Source: Rubrobacter sp.
GTDB taxonomy: Bacteria; Actinomycetota; Rubrobacteria; Rubrobacterales; Rubrobacteraceae
Length of the DNA: 6,420 nt
Assembly (NCBI GenBank): GCA_016781775.1
Contig: JADDPR010000146.1
Coordinates: 2,664-9,083 of the forward strand
Direction of reading: 5' to 3'
Of this stretch, positions 1 through 4,777 are shown piece after piece. Numbering within the stretch: the stretch's first letter is position 1; the number at the start of each line of letters is the position of its first letter. A program made the position numbers and the translations under genes. Under the pieces are notes generated by a model. That model saw nothing but the letters and a program-made list of their open reading frames with translations, did not search any database and was not told where the DNA came from.

Positions 1-150
1 GGTTTATCTCCTAACCAAACCCCATTACCCCCCCTCATGCACGGAAGCCCCCCACCGCATTCGGTACTGCGCAGCGCTCCTGTCAGCAGGTGGGCTGCCC
101 CTACTCAAGCTCCTCCGCAGCCTGTCGCCCCACGATACCCACACAAAGCG

Positions 151-191
151 AAAGGCCCTTCCCCGTCTCATGGTGTGAGGAAAGGCCTTCC
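151..191 (-). terminator. Rho-independent terminator of the sigma-factor operon
   Basis: An imperfect inverted repeat lies 38 bases after the sigma-factor stop. AAGGCC (152-157) pairs with GGCCTT (184-189), TT (159-160) pairs with AA (181-182), and one mismatch lies between these blocks. Inside, CTCA (167-170) can pair with TGAG (176-179) around a five-base loop. On the minus strand the hairpin is followed by a moderately T-rich tail (TTTCGCTTTG). Position and structure fit the end of the minus-strand operon. Confidence 0.65.
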
Positions 192-228
192 ATTGCGCGG
201 GACCAGCCCGCTCTACAGTGACTTTGCT

Positions 229-1065
229 CTAGACGGCTTCGGAGAGGGCGCGCTTGAGGGCGCCGGCGTAGCGGCCGGTGCGGATGGTCCTGAGCGCCTT
301 GATCTCGACCTGCCGGGCCCGCTCCTGGGAGATGCCCAGTACTTCGGAGACCTCACGCAGGGTGCGGATCTTGTCGCCGTCGAGGCCGTGGCGCATCTCG
401 AGGACGCGGGCCTCGCGCTCCGGCAACTTGGAGACGGCCTCCCTGAGCGTCCCCTCCCACTGGCCGACCTCGACCCTGGCGTAGTCGTCGTTGGCCCGCT
501 CGTCGGGCAGGAGGTCGCCCATCTCGGCCCCGTCATCCGCCCCGATGCGGGCGTTCGTGCTTCCTACCGGCTGGCCGACCTCGCGCAGGCGCCGGGCCTC
601 TTCCGGCTTGACCCCCAACCGCTCCGCGAGCTCTTCCTCGGTCGCGTCGCGGCCGAACTCCATGCTCAGGGTAGCTTCGGCGCGGCGGAGGCGGAAGAGG
701 GCATCGACGACGTGGGCCGGCAGCCGCACCGGGCGCGCGTGGTCCGCGATCGCGCGCGTGATGCCCTGGCGGATCCACCACGTAGCGTACGTCGAGAAGC
801 GGTTGCCCAGCTCGGGATCGAAGCGCTCGACGGCCTTGATCAAGCCCGCGTTGCCCTCCTGAATCAGGTCCTCGAAAGACACCCCCCGCCCTCGATACTT
901 CTTGGCGATGGAGATGACGAGCCGCAGGTTCGACTCGATAAGCCGCGCCCGAGCCGCGCCGTCCCCCTCGCGGCACCGCCGGCTGAGGTCGCGCTCCTCG
1001 GCGGCGTCGAGCAACCGCCCGCCACGTATCTTGTTCAGGTACTGCGTAAGGGTGTCCTCAGCCAT
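229..1065 (-). CDS. RNA polymerase sigma-70 family factor (group 2 type)
   Basis: This 278-residue sigma factor binds core RNA polymerase and directs it to promoters. Region 1.2 begins at residues 5-30 (DTLTQYLNKI...). Region 2 spans about 42-115, with the core-binding and melting segment LIQEGNAGLIKAVERFD and the -10 recognition helix STYATWWIRQGITRAI. Region 3 follows, with a sigma-finger-like GDLLPDE near 183-189. Region 4 spans about 207-263, with helix-turn-helix TLREVSEVLGISQERARQVE. The acidic region 1.1 of a housekeeping RpoD is absent and the protein is short, so an alternative group 2 factor is more likely than the principal one. The start at 1065 is chosen because AAAGGGGAG stands just upstream; a longer reading frame to 1233 would overlap the preceding gene and looks non-coding. 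It is last in a four-gene operon, 41 bases after its neighbour, and has its own terminator. The near-consensus region 2.4 suggests recognition of an ordinary -10 box. Family is certain; the regulon is unknown. Confidence 0.95.
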   Translation of the reverse strand: MAEDTLTQYLNKIRGGRLLDAAEERDLSRRCREGDGAARARLIESNLRLVISIAKKYRGRGVSFEDLIQEGNAGLIKAVERFDPELGNRFSTYATWWIRQGITRAIADHARPVRLPAHVVDALFRLRRAEATLSMEFGRDATEEELAERLGVKPEEARRLREVGQPVGSTNARIGADDGAEMGDLLPDERANDDYARVEVGQWEGTLREAVSKLPEREARVLEMRHGLDGDKIRTLREVSEVLGISQERARQVEIKALRTIRTGRYAGALKRALSEAV

Positions 1066-1106
1066 TCTCTCCCCTTTCTCCCTGCCGTCCCGCAACGCCG
1101 TCCCCA

Positions 1107-1406
1107 CTACGCCGCCGGATGCTTCCCTCCGGTCTGGGCCGCCACCCGCGGCCCGCCGTGCGTCACGAACCGCCCCAACACGCGATCGTCGAGGCTGCTC
1201 GTCACGACCCACTCCCTGCCGCAAAAACCGCACTCGAGCTTCAGGAGCCGCCGCTCGTCCGGGCTACCTCCCCGCCTCGCCAGGACCTCCTCCTTCAAGG
1301 AGCCCAGGCAGCAGACCGGCAAGCCCCGCACGTAGACCTCATCCTCCGGCCTCCCCGCCGGCGCGAGCGTCGTGTCCGGCCTCAGAGCCACCCTCTTGCG
1401 CGCCAA
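1107..1406 (-). CDS. Small CC/CxxC zinc-ribbon protein, longer paralogue
   Basis: A 99-residue protein of unknown function. Four cysteines form a probable zinc knuckle: C32-C33 in LPVCCLG and C59/C62 in LECGFCGREW. A basic, charged linker of about 25 residues separates the two pairs. The pattern LPxCC ... CxxCGxEW also occurs in the preceding gene, so the two are paralogues. The predicted start is a TTG at 1404-1406, one base after the TAA stop of the upstream gene, with GGAAGGGGG nine bases before it. This spacing implies translational coupling. A GTG at residue 6 is a possible alternative start but has no nearby ribosome site. The next gene is the sigma factor, so a zinc-bearing regulator or DNA/RNA-binding accessory is plausible, but nothing in the sequence proves that. 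No signal peptide or membrane segment is seen. Confidence 0.75.
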   Translation of the reverse strand: MARKRVALRPDTTLAPAGRPEDEVYVRGLPVCCLGSLKEEVLARRGGSPDERRLLKLECGFCGREWVVTSSLDDRVLGRFVTHGGPRVAAQTGGKHPAA

Positions 1407-1407
1407 C

Positions 1408-1608
1408 TTAAGCGGCCCCCTTCCGCTCCCCCTCGCCCGAGCGCTCGACGAAGGCGCACTCCTCGGGCTCGAACGGGAGCGGCGCCTGCCACTCCGCCCC
1501 GCATACGGGGCAATCGAAGGAATCCTCGACTCCCCACGCCGTCCTGCGGCAGCAGGACGGCAGGTCGACCTCGTACAGCGTCTCGTCGCCGATGGCGGCC
1601 ACCCACAT
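1408..1608 (-). CDS. Small CC/CxxC zinc-ribbon protein, shorter paralogue
   Basis: A 66-residue protein of unknown function. It carries C19-C20 (DLPSCCRRT) and C33/C36 (FDCPVCGAEW), a likely four-cysteine zinc site with only 12 residues between the pairs. The following gene carries the same arrangement with a longer linker. The tail is acidic then charged (residues 48-64). The ATG at 1608 lies eight bases after the stop of the upstream gene, with GTGGGG as a modest ribosome site and GGGAGGG slightly further up. A reading frame open further upstream runs through the neighbouring gene and is not coding. The tight spacing on both sides makes it an internal member of the operon. The function cannot be named. 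Confidence 0.75.
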   Translation of the reverse strand: MWVAAIGDETLYEVDLPSCCRRTAWGVEDSFDCPVCGAEWQAPLPFEPEECAFVERSGEGERKGAA

Positions 1609-1616
1609 GCGCCCCA

Positions 1617-2207
1617 CTACGCGGCCCTCCCGGAGAGGCGCCCGATCCACTCGCTCGCCTCGCCCCTGGTGAGCTCGGAGACGGGCTTGCCGACCATGTT
1701 CTCGAACTTCGGGATGCCGTCGTCGACGACGTCCGCTATAAGGGCCTCGAGGTAGTTGAGCTGCTTGCGCGTCGCCGGCAGCGACTCCTTCGCAACCTCG
1801 CCCTGCGCGACCGCCCCGGATGAAGCACCCTCGGCCCGCGCCCCCCGGCGCGGCTCCGGCGCATAGGCCGGCTCGGGATCGTCCCCGAGCTCCTCGATCG
1901 ACGCGACGCCGACGTTGATCGCATCGCGAAGAGCACGCGCCTTCGCCCGCGTCTCCGCCATCCTGATGATGTGCGGCGCGATCATCCTCCCCACGTTCTG
2001 CGGGCTCGCGTCCCCGATCCCCGTGAACTTCCCGTCCTCCGTCCTGACGATCGCCCACGCGATCGCGACCTCGCCGTTCTCGGCGACCGGTATCTGCAGA
2101 AGCTCCGTCTCGATGCTCCTCAAGCCCCGCGCGTGCGCCTCCTCCAGAAGCCCCGCGTACAGCACGAACCGCTTGCCCTGACGCTCGATCATGTACTCTT
2201 CGCGCAT
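1617..2207 (-). CDS. Putative DNA-annealing-type protein with phage-like C-terminal domain
   Basis: A 196-residue protein in two parts. The N-terminal half (about 6-108) begins MIERQGKRFVLYAGLL and contains ELLQIPVAENGEVAIAWAIV, then GDASPQNVGR (65-74) and MAETRAKARALRDAINVG (83-100). This last pattern recalls the 'MAExRAxxRA' helix of single-strand annealing (Rad52-like) and related phage or plasmid proteins. A low-complexity Ala/Gly/Pro/Glu linker (109-143) leads to a C-terminal domain of about 50 residues (ATRKQLNYLEAL ... VGKPVSELTRGEASEWIGRL). Such 'ATxKQ...LTxxEAS' domains are common at the ends of phage and mobile-element DNA-handling proteins. The start at 2207 is chosen because GGAGGAGGT lies eight bases upstream; an ATG at 2231 would place that site inside the gene. 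A second in-frame ATG is at 2192. It is first in the operon, behind its own promoter and operator. The annealing role is inferred from memory of motifs; a generic hypothetical protein is the fallback. Confidence 0.8.
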   Translation of the reverse strand: MREEYMIERQGKRFVLYAGLLEEAHARGLRSIETELLQIPVAENGEVAIAWAIVRTEDGKFTGIGDASPQNVGRMIAPHIIRMAETRAKARALRDAINVGVASIEELGDDPEPAYAPEPRRGARAEGASSGAVAQGEVAKESLPATRKQLNYLEALIADVVDDGIPKFENMVGKPVSELTRGEASEWIGRLSGRAA

Positions 2208-2250
2208 CCCGCTATACCTCCTCCGGCGCATCTACACCGGCTCCGCCATC

Positions 2251-2268
2251 TTCACTGAACTGAGTGAG
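2251..2268. promoter_or_regulatory. Probable operator, copy 1 (TTCACTGAACTGAGTGAG)
   Basis: An 18-base inverted repeat with arms TCACT and AGTGA around six bases. It matches a second copy at 2877-2894 at 15 of 18 positions, and all three differences lie in the central spacer. It overlaps the downstream edge of the -10 box of the four-gene operon and covers its expected transcription start, a position where a bound protein would block initiation. The winged-helix protein encoded at 2294-2899 is the obvious candidate binder. Confidence 0.6.
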
Positions 2269-2272
2269 AATA
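2267..2272 (-). promoter_or_regulatory. -10 box of the four-gene operon promoter
   Basis: On the minus strand TATTCT stands 60 bases before the ATG at 2207, predicting a leader of about 53 bases with a strong ribosome site. No convincing -35 is seen at 16-18 bases upstream. The box is embedded in TACCCTTATTCTC (2266-2278), which is nearly repeated at the winged-helix gene promoter, supporting it as a real and possibly co-regulated promoter. Confidence 0.5.
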
Positions 2273-2293
2273 AGGGTAAAAATAGAAGCCACC

Positions 2294-2899
2294 TCAGGCG
2301 ATCCCCTCGTAAGAGTACTGGCGGCCACCGGGGGCGGCGGTGTTCTTGGTACGGTGGATCAGGCCAAGCTTCAACAGCCGGGTCGCCCGGTTGTTCATGG
2401 CTGTGTGGTTGAGCCCTAGCTTGGCCGCGAGGTCCGCGTTCGTGATCGAACCGGCCTCGTAGATCGCGGTCAGCGTCTCCACGAGGTGCTCCGGCACGTC
2501 GCCCACGATCTCGGGCTTCTCCCCGATCTCGTCCACCCGCACTATGGCGAGCGAACGCTGCCGCAAGGACGCCTCGACGTTCTCCAAGAGCTCCCGATCC
2601 TCCTCGACCAGCACCACGCGCCGGTCCCCGTACTCCCCGGACGCCACCCTGGAAACCAGAACCCCGAGAGCCTCGTCCGCGAACGAGTAGTCCATCAACT
2701 CCACGCCCCGCGTGTCCACATACAACACGCCTCCCGACGGCAACCCCTCCAGGACCTCCGCGAGCGCCTCACGCACCCGACGCCCCGTCCCGCGGGTGAC
2801 CGTCAACTTGCCGCCCGCCTCCCCGGACGCCACGTCGTAGACCGCGTACGGCCTCTTACCGGCCAACGTTTCCGTGCTCACTGTCTTCAGTGAATTCAT
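2294..2899 (-). CDS. STAS-like domain protein with C-terminal winged-helix DNA-binding domain
   Basis: A 201-residue protein, probably a transcription regulator. Residues about 35-125 form a STAS-like domain of the DUF4325 type: a strand GGVLYVDTRGVELMDYSFADEAL followed by RRVVLVEEDRELLENVEASL. Such domains bind a partner GHKL ATPase. Residues about 137-199 form a winged helix: VETLTAIYEAGSITNADLAAKLGLNHTAMNNRATRLLKLGLI, then a wing (KNTAAPGGRQYSYEG). The gene lies downstream of an ATPase gene on the same strand, 134 bases apart, matching the usual pairing of this family. The ATG at 2897-2899 has no ribosome site, and a -10 box ends eight bases before it, so the mRNA is probably leaderless. 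Codons 2-8 overlap an inverted repeat that recurs before the downstream operon, suggesting autoregulation. Domain calls are confident; the DNA target is inferred. Confidence 0.88.
   Translation of the reverse strand: MNSLKTVSTETLAGKRPYAVYDVASGEAGGKLTVTRGTGRRVREALAEVLEGLPSGGVLYVDTRGVELMDYSFADEALGVLVSRVASGEYGDRRVVLVEEDRELLENVEASLRQRSLAIVRVDEIGEKPEIVGDVPEHLVETLTAIYEAGSITNADLAAKLGLNHTAMNNRATRLLKLGLIHRTKNTAAPGGRQYSYEGIA
2877..2894. promoter_or_regulatory. Probable operator, copy 2 (CTCACTGTCTTCAGTGAA)
   Basis: This copy is a perfect six-base palindrome, TCACTG-tctt-CAGTGA, flanked so that the minus strand reads TTCACTGAAGACAGTGAG. It is the second copy of the repeat at 2251-2268. It lies within the first codons of the winged-helix gene, about 7-24 bases after the expected transcription start, so a protein bound here could block early elongation or initiation. 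Confidence 0.6.
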
Positions 2900-2907
2900 A
2901 TGAGCAG

Positions 2908-2936
2908 AGTATAAGGGGTAGATGGACCAAAAGCAA
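2908..2936 (-). promoter_or_regulatory. Promoter of the winged-helix gene, near-leaderless
   Basis: On the minus strand TTGCTT (2931-2936) and TATACT (2908-2913) are separated by 17 bases. The -10 box ends eight bases before the ATG, so the transcript should start at or within a few bases of the start codon (for example at 2901). No Shine-Dalgarno sequence is present. The TACCCCTTATACTC context (2907-2920) closely matches the promoter of the downstream operon. Confidence 0.65.
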
Positions 2937-2993
2937 CATAAAATTTGGACGCTTCACGGATCGGATTATCCCCTATCTACGCGCGTTGACCAT

Positions 2994-3015
2994 CGCACCC
3001 TACGGGGACGGTGCG
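2994..3015 (-). terminator. Hairpin after the ATPase gene, weak terminator candidate
   Basis: CGCACC (2994-2999) pairs with GGTGCG (3010-3015) about 20 bases after the ATPase stop. There is no T-run after it on the minus strand, so it may only stabilise an mRNA end or cause partial termination before the winged-helix gene, which has its own promoter. Confidence 0.3.
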
Positions 3016-3033
3016 GCGCCGCTTGCGGACGGC

Positions 3034-3951
3034 TCACGAGGCGGGCTCTTCGGCGGCTTTCCTGGGGAGGGAGACCCGCACGAACGTCCCGGGGAACGGG
3101 GGGACGTTGCGGGAGTTCGTCCGGTCGCCGTAGTGGGTGACGCGGCCGGAGCCGGAGCGCAGGGAGAGTGAACCGCCGGCGCGGGCGGCGATCTGTCCGA
3201 CCACCGCGAGGCCGCCGCCGCGGCCGATCTCGCCGGTCCCCGTGACCCCCATCTTGAGCGCGTGCCTGAGGGCGTCGTTGTCCGTCTTCGTGTGCTCGGC
3301 GTACGCCGGGTTGCGCGAGAGCGTCTCCCGGACGCCTACCCCCCCGTCGGCGATCGCGACGAGCACCTCCTCGCCCTTGCCGCGCCCCCCGCTCACGATG
3401 TGCTGGTAAGCCTGCACGGCGGCGTATGCACCGAACGGGGAATGCCCGTGCTCCACGGCATTCGCGCAGATCTCGGAGAGGGTGGCGCAGATTGCGGCCC
3501 GCTCGCGCAGGAGGTAGCCCCGGTTCTCCAGAATCTCCGAGATGCGATTGATGATCCCCGGGATCTCGTCCTCCGAATGGAACTTTATAAGCTCCTGGAG
3601 CGTCCCCGGGTTGCCGCGCCGCCGCTCCTCCAGCGCCGCAACGTCCACGTTCGTCTCGACCCGGTGCCCGAAGATGCGGAAGAAATCCATCCGCTCGAGG
3701 TAAGCGGCCACGTTGTGGCTCGGTATCCTCACCCCGACGAGGCGCGAGCGCGAGATAAGAAACTCCAACAGCGCGGCCAGCCCGCAAAGCCCCGCCGGCT
3801 CCACGAACTCGACCGGCTTGAGGTCCAGAACGACCGACCCGCCGCTCACCTCCCCCGCCCCCTCGAACGCGGGGTCGAGGCTGCCGAGGGTCAGGATGCC
3901 TCGCATCGCCCCCCGCCGCCGGATATCCAGCTCGAGCTTCGTCGCCGTCAT
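3034..3951 (-). CDS. STAS-like domain fused to a GHKL (histidine-kinase-like) ATPase
   Basis: A 305-residue two-domain protein with no transmembrane segment or receiver domain. Residues about 38-100 look like a STAS-type module (GGSVVLDLKPVEFVEPAGLCGLAALLEF, then LVGVRIPSHNVAAYLERMDFFRIF). The C-terminal half is a GHKL ATPase. Its N-box is in LSEICANAVEHG, with E160 and N164; the G1 box is D202-G-G-V-G206; the G2 region is GEIGRGGGLAVV (240-251); and a final GTFVRVSLP strand follows. No phospho-acceptor histidine domain is seen, so it resembles anti-sigma or partner-switching kinases rather than a two-component sensor. The ATG at 3951 has TACAAT ending six bases before it, so a leaderless transcript is likely. 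The following gene encodes a STAS-like/winged-helix protein, its probable partner or substrate. The domain content is clear; that it phosphorylates or sequesters its neighbour is inferred. Confidence 0.88.
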   Translation of the reverse strand: MTATKLELDIRRRGAMRGILTLGSLDPAFEGAGEVSGGSVVLDLKPVEFVEPAGLCGLAALLEFLISRSRLVGVRIPSHNVAAYLERMDFFRIFGHRVETNVDVAALEERRRGNPGTLQELIKFHSEDEIPGIINRISEILENRGYLLRERAAICATLSEICANAVEHGHSPFGAYAAVQAYQHIVSGGRGKGEEVLVAIADGGVGVRETLSRNPAYAEHTKTDNDALRHALKMGVTGTGEIGRGGGLAVVGQIAARAGGSLSLRSGSGRVTHYGDRTNSRNVPPFPGTFVRVSLPRKAAEEPAS

Positions 3952-3957
3952 GGCCTT

Positions 3958-3963
3958 ATTGTA
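3958..3963 (-). promoter_or_regulatory. -10 box giving a leaderless ATPase mRNA
   Basis: The minus strand reads TACAAT followed by six bases and then the ATG. Transcription starting seven bases after the box would begin on the A of the start codon. There is no good -35 and no ribosome site at usable spacing. The shared operator found at the next two promoters is absent here. Confidence 0.5.
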
Positions 3964-4104
3964 AGCAAGATCGCCATCGCAGCGCCCGATCCCATGCTTT
4001 CGGCAAGACGCTCCCTACGCGCGTCGCCTCCCGTGCCGCTCCGCCGCCCTTGCGTTCTTTGAGATCCGGTGAGCGAGACCCATAGAGGGAGGGCTCGTGG
4101 GGCC

Positions 4105-4605
4105 CTACCGCTCGTCCCAGCGCCGCTCGTAGAAGAGCTCAGTGTAGCGCTTGTTGTCGAAGCGGCTGATGATGGAGCCGTCGCCGCTCTCCTTGAAGCC
4201 GAGCTTCTCGAAGACGCGCTGCATCCTCACGTTGTGGGCGAGCGTGGAGCCGCGCACGGTATTGAGACCCATGACGTCGAAGCAGTAGGAGAGCAGGAGC
4301 TCTACGGCCTCGGCGCCGTGGCCGTGCCCCCTAAGGTCGTCCCGGCCGATCTTGATGCCGAGCTCGCAGCTCCCGTTCCGGAAGTCGTAGAGGGTGGCCA
4401 TGCCTATCGGCTCACCATCCGCCCTGGACTCGAGGATAAAGGTCTTTACGGACGCGTCCTTCCAACGCGAGAGGTAGTCGCGGCGGGCCGCTTCGAGGGA
4501 GATCTTGATCGGCGGGCGCCCGTTCCATGCGGCGAGCTCGGGGTCGCGGTCCCACTCATAGGCGGCCTCGACGTCGGATTCGCACGGGGGCCTCAAGATC
4601 ACCAT
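4105..4605 (-). CDS. GNAT family N-acetyltransferase (RimJ/RimL-like)
   Basis: A 166-residue cytoplasmic acetyltransferase that would move an acetyl group from acetyl-CoA to an amine. It opens with VILRPPCESDVEAAYEWDRDPELAAWNG, the usual start of the RimJ/RimL-like branch. It continues with GEPIGMATLYDF, the strand ELGIKIGRDDLRG, and the acetyl-CoA loop R92-G-H-G-H-G (motif A) before helix AEAVELLLSYCFD. The C-terminal part has LNTVRGSTLAHNVRMQRVFEKLGFKESG, the standard 'N..s.r..ekLGF.' motif. The start at 4605 is supported by AAGGGGAG just upstream, much like the site before the sigma factor; a longer frame to 4962 runs antisense through the neighbouring gene. It is divergent from the HD gene and separate from the regulator cluster. 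The substrate (ribosomal protein, amine drug or other) cannot be told from sequence. Confidence 0.92.
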   Translation of the reverse strand: MVILRPPCESDVEAAYEWDRDPELAAWNGRPPIKISLEAARRDYLSRWKDASVKTFILESRADGEPIGMATLYDFRNGSCELGIKIGRDDLRGHGHGAEAVELLLSYCFDVMGLNTVRGSTLAHNVRMQRVFEKLGFKESGDGSIISRFDNKRYTELFYERRWDER

Positions 4606-4699
4606 CTCTCCCCTTAACACGTTGAGTTCTTCGGCGTGTATGGGCTCGCTCCTTCCGACGCGTTCGTGCCGTGCACCCGTGCCGTTTCCGACCGGCACA

Positions 4700-4705
4700 A
4701 GTATA
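4700..4705 (-). promoter_or_regulatory. Candidate -10 box of the acetyltransferase gene
   Basis: The minus strand reads TTTATACTTG, a good TATACT -10 box, with a weak -35. It predicts a leader of nearly 90 bases containing GTGCCG/CGGCAC inverted repeats (4679-4684 and 4693-4698, with a further GTGCCG at 4666-4671). On the plus strand TAGAAT (4720-4725) could be the -10 of the divergent HD gene but lacks a clear -35. Confidence 0.4.
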
Positions 4706-4777
4706 AAGCCTTCCTCGTATAGAATACCCGCACGGGGGGGACTGTAGTCCGGCGAACGCGGGTGTCGGAGGCGGTCG

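Noticed and set aside
1..150. Left-edge sequence with an AGGAG-like motif on the minus strand (near 5-10) and GGCTGC/GCAGCC repeats, perhaps a leader of a gene beyond the edge
   Set aside because: No gene start is inside the window, no recognisable RNA family or clear promoter is seen, and the one open frame across it on the plus strand continues antisense through the sigma factor.
215..228. Single CAGTGA near the sigma-factor stop as a third operator
   Set aside because: Only one half-site is present and it lies at the 3' end of the operon, not at a promoter.
37..1335. Long plus-strand open frame of 432 codons
   Set aside because: It lies antisense to the sigma-factor gene, has no ribosome site, and its composition is typical of a shadow frame in high-GC DNA.
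2232..2249. Five-codon minicistron (MAEPV, stop) in the leader of the four-gene operon
   Set aside because: No ribosome site precedes its ATG and so short a frame is expected by chance.
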